Below are positions 6,060 to 13,297 of a DNA stretch of 13,297 nt, piece by piece. This DNA comes from DATEVL01 sp964448245. GTDB taxonomy: Bacteria > Chloroflexota > Anaerolineae > Anaerolineales > E44-bin32. The notes beneath the pieces were generated by a model. That model saw nothing but the letters and a program-made list of their open reading frames with translations, searched no databases and was not told where the DNA came from. Each line of letters opens with the position of its first letter. The stretch's first letter is position 1. Location of the stretch: NCBI GenBank assembly GCA_964448245.1, contig CAYUWF010000065.1, forward strand, positions 1 to 13,297. The letters are read 5' to 3'. Made by a program: the position numbers and the translations under genes.

Positions 6060-6479
6060 ATGTCATTTGAAGAGAAGGGCACATGGGTCTACACCGTCGT
6101 GACCGTCGGCGCCTACCTCGCCTACCTGAGCATCATCATTGGACGAGCGGAAAACGTCCCGCTCGCCGAGGTGTCCTACGTATCGACGATGCTGTGGACC
6201 ATCGCCATCATCATCGCCCTGTCGATCGCTGGCCACATCGCGGTAGCGATTTCGAAGCCGAGCGAGGCCGACAAGAGCGACGTTCGGGACAAGGAGATCT
6301 ACCGGTTCGGCGAATACATCGGAGGGATCGTCGTCGGTGTCGGCATGGTGGTACCGCTCGGTCTGACGATGGCGGAGTTCGACCACTTCTGGATCGCCAA
6401 TGCGATCTTCCTGGTATTCGTTTTGTCGGGAATCACCTCATCGATCGTGAAGATCGTCGCCTACCGACGAGGACTCTAG
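6060..6479 (+). CDS. Four-helix membrane protein, DUF2178-like
   Basis: The 139-aa product has four hydrophobic segments: about 10-28, 44-65, 88-105 and 110-132. A central hydrophilic loop, KPSEADKSDVRDKEIYRFGEYI, carries the charged D-x-RD-x-EI pattern seen in DUF2178-type membrane proteins. Proteins of this type are commonly encoded beside small Xre regulators, exactly as here, where the regulator gene starts 2 bp after this stop. Translation from ATG 6060 is supported by AGGAG 6 nt upstream (6049-6053), and the gene is first behind the palindromic promoter. No catalytic motif is visible; the biochemical role is unknown. It may sense a membrane condition or modulate the regulator, but nothing in the sequence proves it. 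The family assignment is from pattern memory and is moderate. Confidence 0.85.
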   Translation: MSFEEKGTWVYTVVTVGAYLAYLSIIIGRAENVPLAEVSYVSTMLWTIAIIIALSIAGHIAVAISKPSEADKSDVRDKEIYRFGEYIGGIVVGVGMVVPLGLTMAEFDHFWIANAIFLVFVLSGITSSIVKIVAYRRGL

Positions 6480-6481
6480 CC

Positions 6482-6703
6482 ATGGGCAAGCCGACCAAGG
6501 TCACCAACTCGATTCGGGCCCTGCGGTTTGCGCACGGCGAGATGACCCAGGCGGAGCTGGCCGACCGGGTTGGCGTGACGCGGCAAACCATCATCGCCAT
6601 CGAGCAGGGCCGCTACTCGCCATCGCTGGAGATGGCCTTCGAGATCGCGCGGGCCTTCGGGGTCCCGCTCAAAGAAGTGTTCCAGTATCCAGAACCCAGA
6701 TAG
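6482..6703 (+). CDS. Small Xre/Cro-type transcriptional regulator
   Basis: This 73-aa protein is essentially one helix-turn-helix domain. It begins IRALRFAHGEMTQAELADRV, with the recognition helix around VTRQTIIAIEQGRYSPSLEMA (residues 32-52) and a hydrophobic C-terminal helix EIARAFGVPLKEVF. This matches the compact Xre subfamily that consists only of the DNA-binding domain and typically controls its own operon. The ATG at 6482 is 2 bp past the membrane protein stop, indicating translational coupling. The palindrome at 6001-6038 overlaps the operon promoter and is the likely binding site, giving negative autoregulation (inference). There is no effector domain, so any signal must come from protein partners such as the upstream membrane protein, or from protein level. 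Confidence 0.93.
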   Translation: MGKPTKVTNSIRALRFAHGEMTQAELADRVGVTRQTIIAIEQGRYSPSLEMAFEIARAFGVPLKEVFQYPEPR

Positions 6704-6719
6704 CAAAGGAGACCAGATC

Positions 6720-7808
6720 ATGACCGCATCACATGACAAATGGAAGATGGCCGAGGACATTCCAGTTACAAGTAACACGATGAAGGCTGTCGTCTACTCA
6801 GAATACGGACCCCCGGAGGTCCTTCAGCTGACCCGGGTGGATAAGCCGAGCCCAACGAAAAACCAAATCCTGGTCAAGATACACGCAACATCCGTAGGCT
6901 TCGGGGACCTCACCGTCCGGAGGTTCGGCGAGATCTCCCCCCGAGAGTTCAACATGCCTTTGGCGTTCTGGCTGTTGGGTCGAATGTCGTTTGGGTTCAA
7001 CAAGCCCAAGAGGAGGATCCTCGGGCACGAGTTTGCAGGCGAAGTCGAAGCGGTTGGAGAAGATGTGCGGCTGTTCGCCCCAGGTGACGAGGTTTTCGGA
7101 CATGTCGGGAAGATGGGAGCCGACGCCGAATATGTGACCATGCCGCAAACCGGCATGGTCGTTATGAAGCCTGCCAACGTGTCCTACGAAGAAGCGGCGG
7201 TAGTTCCATATGGGGCGTTCACCGCACTCAGTCTGCTGCGCAAAGCGGATATCCGGCCGGGGCAGAGGGTGCTGGTCAACGGCGCTTCCGGAGGAATTGG
7301 CTCGGCTGCGGTGCAGCTTGCCAAGCACTGCGGGGCACATATCACCGGGGTCTGCGGCACGCCCAGAATGGAATTCGTGAGAGCGCTGGGAGCCGACACC
7401 GTCATCGATTACACCGCCGAGGACTTCACCAAGAACGGTGAGACCTATAACCTAATCATCGACGTGCTCGGCAGGAGCTCTTTCTCACGCTGCAAGAGCT
7501 CGCTAACGCCGAACGGACGCTACCTCCTGGTCAGCTTCAAGGCAAGAGACCTGTTTGATATGCTGTGGACTTCGATCGCTGCGAGCCTACCCGGACGGCA
7601 GACCGGCAAGAGGGTGATCTGCGCGGTGGCGCCCGAACGGATCGAGGATCTTGCCAAAGTCAAAGCGCTGATCGAGGCGGGAGTGATCAAGGCCGTCATC
7701 GATAGGACCTTTCACCTCGAGCAGGTCGCCGAGGCTCACCGGTACGTCGAAGAAGGACACAAGAAGGGACATATCGCCATCACCGTCGGGCATAACGGCG
7801 GGATCTGA
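6720..7808 (+). CDS. MDR-superfamily NAD(P)-dependent oxidoreductase (quinone oxidoreductase-like)
   Basis: The 362-aa protein has the medium-chain dehydrogenase/reductase layout: an N-terminal GroES-like domain (MKAVVYSEYGPPEVL from residue 21, GHEFAGEVEAVGEDV at 102-116) and a Rossmann domain with the nucleotide-binding loop NGASGGIGSAAVQLAK (187-202). The cysteine/histidine ligands for catalytic zinc and the four-cysteine structural zinc lobe are missing. It therefore resembles zinc-independent quinone reductases or enoyl/alkenal reductases, which reduce activated double bonds or quinones with NADPH. The substrate is unknown. The start at 6720 is supported by AAAGGAG (6705-6711, 8 nt upstream). 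The 20 residues before MKAVVY are an unusual extension for the family, so a start at M21 (6780) remains possible. It lies 16 bp after the Xre gene and probably shares its promoter. Codons end in A/T more often than in the flanking housekeeping genes. Confidence 0.9.
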   Translation: MTASHDKWKMAEDIPVTSNTMKAVVYSEYGPPEVLQLTRVDKPSPTKNQILVKIHATSVGFGDLTVRRFGEISPREFNMPLAFWLLGRMSFGFNKPKRRILGHEFAGEVEAVGEDVRLFAPGDEVFGHVGKMGADAEYVTMPQTGMVVMKPANVSYEEAAVVPYGAFTALSLLRKADIRPGQRVLVNGASGGIGSAAVQLAKHCGAHITGVCGTPRMEFVRALGADTVIDYTAEDFTKNGETYNLIIDVLGRSSFSRCKSSLTPNGRYLLVSFKARDLFDMLWTSIAASLPGRQTGKRVICAVAPERIEDLAKVKALIEAGVIKAVIDRTFHLEQVAEAHRYVEEGHKKGHIAITVGHNGGI

Positions 7809-8124
7809 CAGCCCGCCCTTGACGTGAGAGAGGACCTGCCGCCGACCCGCAGAGGTCGAGGTTCTCTAAGGATGGCCGCGGGATCTTCGATACCCAACGA
7901 GCCGGCCGCCTGATCTACAACGAGGATCGGGCGGTCGTTGGTTCTTGGGGATGGACCGTTGGATCAGAGCGCCGGTGCTGTCCCTCTCCGTCGGCCAGAG
8001 GATGCGCCCGTTGGTTCACCGGACAGCAAAGCGGACCTGGACGTTCTGAGGGGCTCATCTTAGCCGGGATCGTCACGTGTCCGAGTTCCAGAAGAGATCA
8101 AACGAAGGTCTAACGCGTGCCTGC
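7809..8124. other. Gene-free stretch between the MDR gene and the tRNA-Leu promoter
   Basis: No convincing gene is seen in about 310 bp. One plus-strand frame is open from 7823 to a TAA at 8111-8113 but has no plausible start or ribosome binding site, and its translation (for example GIFDTQRAGRLIYNEDRAVV) resembles no family I recognise. It could be a decayed gene fragment at the edge of the accessory block. An imperfect inverted repeat around 7827-7867 could end MDR transcription but lacks a T-tract. Confidence 0.5.
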
Positions 8125-8154
8125 TTTACACGGCGCCATGGCGGAGGCTATAAT
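8125..8154 (+). promoter_or_regulatory. Promoter of the tRNA-Leu/tig transcript
   Basis: TTTACA (8125-8130) and a perfect TATAAT (8149-8154) are separated by 18 bp. The predicted start, near 8161, is just before the first tRNA base (8163). This is the best-matching housekeeping promoter in the window. It could also supply tig, clpP and clpX, since no terminator separates the tRNA from tig. Confidence 0.8.
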
Positions 8155-8162
8155 CCTCGCTC

Positions 8163-8244
8163 GGGGAAGTGCTGGAATTGGCAGACAGGCGTGACTTAGA
8201 ATCACGTGCCGCGAGGCGTGAGGGTTCAAGTCCCTCCTTCCCCA
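8163..8244 (+). tRNA. tRNA-Leu (anticodon UAG)
   Basis: This 82-nt class II tRNA has a 7-bp acceptor stem (GGGGAAG 8163-8169 with CTTCCCC 8237-8243) and discriminator A8244. The D-stem pairs CTG 8172-8174 with CAG 8186-8188. The anticodon stem CGTGA/TCACG closes the loop CTTAGAA, with anticodon TAG at 8197-8199. A long variable arm (GCC-GCGA-GGC, 8208-8217) marks the Leu/Ser/Tyr class, and the T-arm is GAGGG-TTCAAGT-CCCTC. The discriminator A and anticodon UAG (reads CUA and other CUN codons) specify leucine. CCA is not encoded. It lies 46 bp upstream of tig behind its own strong promoter. Confidence 0.97.
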
Positions 8245-8246
8245 CT

Positions 8247-8276
8247 CCTGTCGACGCGGAAACGCGCTTCGACAGG
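8247..8276 (+). other. Hairpin between tRNA-Leu and tig
   Basis: CCTGTCGA (8247-8254) pairs with TCGACAGG (8269-8276). Inside it, CGCG pairs with CGCG around a GAAA tetraloop (8259-8262), with a 2-nt CT bulge on the right. It begins 3 nt after the tRNA and ends before the tig ribosome binding site (AGGA 8279-8282). Lacking a T-tract, it is more likely a processing or stability element of a tRNA-tig co-transcript, or a weak attenuator, than a full terminator. Confidence 0.6.
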
Positions 8277-8290
8277 CCAGGAACCAACCG

Positions 8291-9670
8291 ATGTCGCCGC
8301 TCAAGATCGAGACGCAGGACCTGGCCGAGCGCCAGAAGCAGCTGACGGTCGAGGTGCCCGAGGATGACATCGAGGCGGCCATGCATCGCGCCGCGCGGCG
8401 GATGAGCCAGCGCGCCAAGATCGCCGGCTTTCGCCCCGGGAAGGCTCCTTACGAGGTCGTCCTGCAGCGCTACGGCGAGCAGGCGGTCTTTGACGAGGCC
8501 CTCGACGCCCTCGGCCCCGACGTCTACCGCCAGGCGCTCGAAGATTCTTCCCTCGACTCTGTGGCGCCTGGCGCGCTGGAAGACGTCGTCAGCCGACGGC
8601 CGCTGGTGTTGCGCTATACGGTTCCCCTCACCCCGCAAATCGATCTGGGCAAGTACCGTGAGCTGCGCCTTCCCTTCGAAATGCCCGCCGTCAAAGACGA
8701 AGCGGTCGAAGAGGTCCTCGAAGGGCTTCGCCAGCAGCAAGCGCTGATCGAGCCCGTCGAGCGCCCGGCTCGCGACTCCGACGTCGTCGTCCTCGACCTC
8801 CGGGGGCAACTCCGCGACGCTCCGGAAGGCGCCGGGCGGGTTCTCATGGATGAGCGCGGCGTCTCTGTCTTGGTGGCGGAGGAAACGGACTTTCCCTTCC
8901 CGGGCGCCGCCAAGCATCTGTTGGGTCTCGCCGCCGGGGAAGAGCGGGAGGCCGAGTACACCTTCCCTGCCGACTACCGCAACGAGTCCTTGCGCGGGCG
9001 GAAGGCATCCTTCCACTTCCATTGCCAGACGGTCAAGTCGCGCACCATGCCGGAGTGGTCCGATGACCTGGCGCGCACGCTGGGCGAGTTCAACGACTTG
9101 GCCGACCTGCGCGTGAAGGTGCGCCAGTCGCTCGAGGCGCAGAGCCAGCGCCAGGCCGAATCGGAGTACGCCGGGAAAGTAGTCGAGGCGGTCGTCGCCG
9201 GGTCAAGGATCGTCTTTCCGCCGGTCCTGCTGCGCCAGGAGGTCGACGATACGCTGGAGGACCTCGCCCGGCGCCTGAAGGATCAGCGCCTCAGCCTGGC
9301 GGACTATCTCAAGATCGAGAAGAAAGAGGAAAGCGACCTGCGCCAGGAGCTCGAACCGCAGGCTCGCCGTCGTCTGGAGCGGGCGCTGACCCTGGGCGAA
9401 CTCGTCGAGGCCGAGTCGCTCGACGTGGAAGAGGCCGAGGTCGACGCCGCCCTGGAGCGGATTCTCGAACCGCTGACCGATTCGACCGACGCCGTACGCC
9501 GTGCCCTCGACACGCCTCCCGGCCGTCGGCGTCTCCGGCTCGACCTGCTGACCGACAAAGCCGTGGCACGCCTCGTGCAAATCGCACGCGGGGAGGCGCC
9601 GCCGCTCGTTCCGCCCGCCCCGAGGGAAGCCGAAGGGCCGTCCGCCTCTCAAGGAGAAGGTGATTCATGA
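8291..9670 (+). CDS. tig: Trigger factor (ribosome-associated chaperone)
   Basis: Trigger factor docks at the ribosomal exit tunnel and shields nascent chains. The 459-aa product has the ribosome-binding domain with the signature GFRPGKAP at 46-53, a PPIase-like domain (roughly 150-250), and a long helical C-terminal chaperone domain. It is slightly longer than usual because of a Pro/Ala/Gly-rich tail after about 430. The PPIase region is divergent: the usual F-x-PGFEE-L-x-GMKAGE pattern appears as FPFPGAAKHLLGLAAGEE, so prolyl isomerase activity may be weak or lost (inference). ATG 8291 follows AGGA at 8279-8282 by 8 nt. The stop overlaps the clpP start as ATGA (9667-9670), indicating translational coupling in the conserved tig-clpP-clpX order. 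Confidence 0.96.
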   Translation: MSPLKIETQDLAERQKQLTVEVPEDDIEAAMHRAARRMSQRAKIAGFRPGKAPYEVVLQRYGEQAVFDEALDALGPDVYRQALEDSSLDSVAPGALEDVVSRRPLVLRYTVPLTPQIDLGKYRELRLPFEMPAVKDEAVEEVLEGLRQQQALIEPVERPARDSDVVVLDLRGQLRDAPEGAGRVLMDERGVSVLVAEETDFPFPGAAKHLLGLAAGEEREAEYTFPADYRNESLRGRKASFHFHCQTVKSRTMPEWSDDLARTLGEFNDLADLRVKVRQSLEAQSQRQAESEYAGKVVEAVVAGSRIVFPPVLLRQEVDDTLEDLARRLKDQRLSLADYLKIEKKEESDLRQELEPQARRRLERALTLGELVEAESLDVEEAEVDAALERILEPLTDSTDAVRRALDTPPGRRRLRLDLLTDKAVARLVQIARGEAPPLVPPAPREAEGPSASQGEGDS

Positions 9671-10284
9671 CGACGCACGATCCGCACGCGCTGATCCCGA
9701 TGGTCATCGAGAGCTCCGGCCGCGGCGAGCGCGCCTACGATATCTACTCGCTCCTCCTCAAGGAACGTATCGTTTTCCTTGGAACCCCGATCAACGACCA
9801 GGTCGCCAACCTGATGGTGGCCCAGCTCCTGTTCCTCGACCGCGAGGACCCGGACAAGCAGATCCAGATGTACATCAACTGCCCGGGCGGGGCGATCTAT
9901 GCCGGCCTGGCGATCTACGACACCATGCAGCAAGTGAGCGCCCCGATCTCGACCGTGGCGGTGGGGGTCACGGCTTCCTTCGGGACAGTCCTGCTGGCCG
10001 CCGGCGAGAAGGGCCTGCGCTACACTCTGCCGCACGCCACGATCCACCTGCACCAGCCCCTAGGCGGCGTCCAGGGCCAGGCGACCGACATCGAAATCCA
10101 GGCCAAAGAGATCTTGCGCCTCAAGGAAGAACTGAATACGATATTGGTGAATCACACCGGCCAGACGCGCGAGGTTATCGAGCGCGATACCGAGCGCGAC
10201 TTCTACATGGCCGGGGAGGCGGCCAAGGCCTACGGCATCGTCGACCATGTGCTGCTCTCGGTCGCGGAAGCCAAGAAAGCCTGA
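9667..10284 (+). CDS. clpP: ATP-dependent Clp protease proteolytic subunit
   Basis: ClpP forms the tetradecameric serine protease chamber fed by ClpX. The 205-aa product keeps the catalytic triad Ser104, His129 (in HLHQPLGG) and Asp178 (in RDTERD), plus the family stretches AGLAIYDTMQ and GQATDIEIQAKEIL. Around the active site it differs from the common form: GVTASFG replaces GQAASMG, INCPGG replaces INSPGG at 70-75, and PHATIHLHQP replaces PNSRxMIHQP. All three look like coordinated, lineage-type substitutions rather than decay. The ATG overlaps the tig stop by 4 nt and follows GGAG at 9653-9656, inside the 3' end of tig. An N-terminal propeptide, as in many ClpPs, may be removed before the mature chain. 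Confidence 0.97.
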   Translation: MTTHDPHALIPMVIESSGRGERAYDIYSLLLKERIVFLGTPINDQVANLMVAQLLFLDREDPDKQIQMYINCPGGAIYAGLAIYDTMQQVSAPISTVAVGVTASFGTVLLAAGEKGLRYTLPHATIHLHQPLGGVQGQATDIEIQAKEILRLKEELNTILVNHTGQTREVIERDTERDFYMAGEAAKAYGIVDHVLLSVAEAKKA

Positions 10285-10297
10285 AGCACACCATCCG

Positions 10298-11593
<1,296 letters not shown>

Positions 11594-11609
11594 ACCCAGG
11601 CCCGCCCCC

Positions 11610-12494
11610 TTGCGCTCCCCTCTCCGGCCTGTCGCGACCTTCTCCGTTGTAGCCTGGGATTCGTCCCTCCCGGCCTGGGGGGTTGCCGTCGCCTCCAAGT
11701 TCCCGGCGGTCGGCGCCGTCGTGCCCTGGGCCCGAGCCGCGGCCGGCGCCGTGGCGACACAGTCCTACGCCAACACCACCTACGGCCCGGACGGACTGCA
11801 GCGCATGGCCGCCGGCGACACGGCCACGCAAGCGCTGCAGGCGCTGCTGGCCGAAGACCCGGGCCGCGAACAGCGCCAGGCCGGGTTCGTCGATTCCCGT
11901 GGCGGGGCGGCGACGTTCACCGGCTCCGAATGCCAGCCCTGGGCCGGCGGGTTGACCGCCGACGGAGTCGCCTTCCAGGGCAATATCCTCGCCGGGCCTC
12001 AGGTCGTCGAGGCGATGGCGAACAGCTTCGCGGCTTCATCGGCCGACCTGGGTGGGCGGCTGCTTGCCTCGCTGCTGGCCGGTGACCGGGCCGGCGGCGA
12101 TCGCCGCGGCCGGCAGAGCGCCGCCCTGCTCGTCGTGCGCGCAGGCGGTGGCTACGCCGGTCACAACGACCGCTGGATCGACTACCGCGTCGACGACCAT
12201 CCCGACCCCGTCCCGCGCCTGGCGGAGCTGCTGGAGCTGCACGAGCTGTACTTCGGATCCAGCTCGGCCGAGGACCGACTCGCCCTCACCGGCGCCGTCC
12301 TGATGGACCTCCTGCGGCTCGCCCGCCGCCTCGGCACCTACGACGGCCCGGACGAAACCTCGCTTTCCGCCCCGGCGCGCGACGCGCTGCGGCGGTTCCT
12401 CGGCAATGAGAACTTCGAAGACCGCAGCGACGTCGAGGCTGGTTGGATCGACCGGCCCGCCTATGAATTCCTGAAACGGCGGTCCGCCTCATGA
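11610..12494 (+). CDS. DUF1028-family protein (predicted Ntn-hydrolase fold)
   Basis: The product, 294 aa from TTG 11610, matches DUF1028 proteins. Landmarks are ATFSVVAWDSSLPAWGVAVA, KFPAVGAVVPWARA, GAVATQSYANTTYGPDGL, FQGNILAG, and a C-terminal GGYAGHNDRWIDYRVDDH. The family is predicted to adopt an Ntn-hydrolase fold, suggesting amide-bond hydrolysis, but no substrate is established. After the DUF1028 core (to about residue 205) about 90 further residues follow, of helical look. The start is uncertain: no ATG precedes the core after the clpX stop, TTG 11610 fits the length, and its ribosome binding site is weak (AGG at 11598-11600). The upstream frame stays open into clpX from 11496 in a Pro/Arg-rich translation that is probably not used. 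Its stop overlaps the HAD-IIA start (ATGA 12491-12494). Confidence 0.88.
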   Translation: MRSPLRPVATFSVVAWDSSLPAWGVAVASKFPAVGAVVPWARAAAGAVATQSYANTTYGPDGLQRMAAGDTATQALQALLAEDPGREQRQAGFVDSRGGAATFTGSECQPWAGGLTADGVAFQGNILAGPQVVEAMANSFAASSADLGGRLLASLLAGDRAGGDRRGRQSAALLVVRAGGGYAGHNDRWIDYRVDDHPDPVPRLAELLELHELYFGSSSAEDRLALTGAVLMDLLRLARRLGTYDGPDETSLSAPARDALRRFLGNENFEDRSDVEAGWIDRPAYEFLKRRSAS

Positions 12495-13297
12495 CGCTCC
12501 CGCCACCGAAGATCCGCGCCCTGGTCCTCGACCTCGACGGCGTCCTGTGGCGCGGCCAGCAGATTCTCCCCGGAGTCCCCGAGCTCTTCCGCTTGCTCGA
12601 GGAGCGCTCGCTGCGCTACTGCCTTGCCAGCAACAATGCCACGCTGACCATCGAGACCGTCCAGGCGCGGCTGACGTCGATCGGCGTCCAGGTTCGACCG
12701 GAGGCGCTCGTCACTTCGGCCCACGCCGCTGCCGGCTATGTACAGCGCCACTACCGAGAACCGCCGCGGGTGCTGGTGATCGGGGAGGAAGGGTTGCGCC
12801 AGGCCCTCGTCGAAGCGGGCTGCACCCTCGTCGAAACCGCCGAGGGCGCCGCCGTCGTCGTCGTCGGGATGGACCGCGCGCTGACCTGGCCGAAGCTGGT
12901 CGAAGCCGGCCTGGCGATCGCCGGCGGCGCGACGTTCATCGGCACCAATCCCGATCGGACCTTCCCCACCGAGCGCGGGATCGGCCCCGGCAACGGCGCC
13001 ATCCTGGCGGCGCTCGAGACCGCCACCGGTCGCCCACCGATCATCGTCGGCAAGCCCGAGCCGCATCTCTTCGTGGAAGCAATGACGCGGATGGCCGTGC
13101 CGCCGGAGCAGACATTGGTCGTCGGGGACCGCCTGGAGACCGACATCGTCGGGGGCGTGCGCGCCGGGATGCGCACGGCGCTGCTGCTGACGGGCGTCAC
13201 CAGCAGCGCGGAACTGCGCGGTCGAGAGGTGCAACCCGACTGGACCTTCGAGGATCTGCCCGCTCTCTTGCAGCGCCTCCCCGGATGGCTCGGGTGA
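12491..13297 (+). CDS. HAD-IIA family phosphatase (NagD-like)
   Basis: This complete 268-aa protein ends at TGA 13295-13297, the last base of the window. It has HAD motif I DLDGVLWRG (nucleophile D14, acid/base D16), motif II in LASNNAT (Ser47), motif III lysine K188 in VGKPEPH, and motif IV VVGDRLETDIVGG (D213, D218). The cap domain sits between motifs II and III, the HAD-IIA/NagD arrangement. Relatives dephosphorylate small phosphoesters such as nucleotides, 4-nitrophenyl phosphate or phosphoglycolate; the substrate is not predictable here. Translation is coupled to the DUF1028 gene through ATGA. It is a different HAD subfamily from the truncated fragment at 5044 and is not its missing part. 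Confidence 0.94.
   Translation: MTLPPPKIRALVLDLDGVLWRGQQILPGVPELFRLLEERSLRYCLASNNATLTIETVQARLTSIGVQVRPEALVTSAHAAAGYVQRHYREPPRVLVIGEEGLRQALVEAGCTLVETAEGAAVVVVGMDRALTWPKLVEAGLAIAGGATFIGTNPDRTFPTERGIGPGNGAILAALETATGRPPIIVGKPEPHLFVEAMTRMAVPPEQTLVVGDRLETDIVGGVRAGMRTALLLTGVTSSAELRGREVQPDWTFEDLPALLQRLPGWLG

Larger units (their letters stand above)
5128..8124. other. Candidate accessory block inserted between the efp and tRNA-Leu/tig clusters
   Basis: The block starts where HAD homology stops and ends before the tRNA-Leu promoter. It holds a DJ-1/PfpI gene, a membrane protein/Xre/MDR operon, and long gene-poor stretches, whereas the flanks are tightly packed housekeeping genes. Genes here have strong Shine-Dalgarno sites, unlike several flanking genes, and the MDR gene uses more A/T-ending codons. 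No integrase, transposase, terminal inverted repeat or direct repeat was found by eye, so the mechanism is unknown and the right boundary is approximate. Confidence 0.35.

Noticed and set aside
7823..8113. A 96-codon open stretch after the MDR gene
   Set aside because: No start codon or ribosome binding site, and no recognisable protein family; at best a decayed fragment.
8163..8244. tRNA-Leu as an attachment site for an integrated element
   Set aside because: The accessory genes lie on the 5' side, no integrase is present, and no repeat of the tRNA 3' end was found elsewhere in the window.
10247..10297. GTG 10247 as an upstream clpX start
   Set aside because: It lies inside clpP and adds residues unrelated to ClpX; ATG 10298 immediately precedes the zinc domain.
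12491..13297. The terminal HAD gene as the displaced remainder of the truncated HAD at 5044
   Set aside because: It is complete, has its own motif I, and belongs to the HAD-IIA subfamily with a different N-terminus.

Overview
The window is GC-rich chromosomal DNA from a bacterium, most likely a member of the Chloroflexota (Anaerolineae-like). That placement is an inference. It rests on a DinG-type helicase fused to a DEDDh exonuclease, an EF-P with arginine at the domain I tip, a ClpP whose active-site serine lies in an ASFG rather than ASMG context, and a DUF1028 gene beside clpX. No rRNA or other direct phylogenetic marker is present.

Layout, left to right. (1) The last codons of a plus-strand gene end near 59, followed by a perfect 16-bp hairpin (100-138). 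(2) A minus-strand pair encodes an ECF-type sigma factor and a small two-helix membrane protein that may regulate it. (3) Divergent from these is a dinG-like exonuclease/helicase gene with a perfect -10 box only 13 nt before its ATG, closed by another 16-bp hairpin (4054-4088). (4) An efp cluster follows: efp, then a small Cys-rich protein gene, overlapping by ATGA the start of a HAD phosphatase gene that keeps only about 28 recognisable codons. (5) An accessory block of about 3 kb begins where the HAD homology stops: a DJ-1/PfpI-family gene, then a compact operon (four-helix membrane protein, 73-aa Xre regulator, zinc-less MDR oxidoreductase) preceded by a 38-bp palindrome containing a promoter. 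About 310 bp without a recognisable gene follow. (6) A strong promoter drives a tRNA-Leu(UAG) gene and then the proteostasis cluster tig-clpP-clpX, followed by a DUF1028 gene and a complete HAD-IIA phosphatase gene that ends exactly at the window's last base.

The housekeeping logic is translation and protein quality control: EF-P rescues stalled ribosomes, trigger factor folds nascent chains at the exit tunnel, and ClpXP degrades proteins. Overlapping or closely spaced junctions (ATGA between tig and clpP and between DUF1028 and HAD-IIA; 13 bp between clpP and clpX) suggest co-expression. The accessory block looks inserted or exchanged between the efp cluster and the tRNA-Leu/tig cluster at the expense of the HAD gene. 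No integrase, transposase or clear target duplication is visible.

I do not see a convincing undescribed defence or mobile system. The best leads are the palindromic operator-promoter with its membrane protein/Xre/MDR operon, the broken HAD gene marking a rearrangement edge, the coupled Cys-rich protein, and the lineage-type changes at the ClpX-ClpP interface and ClpP active site.
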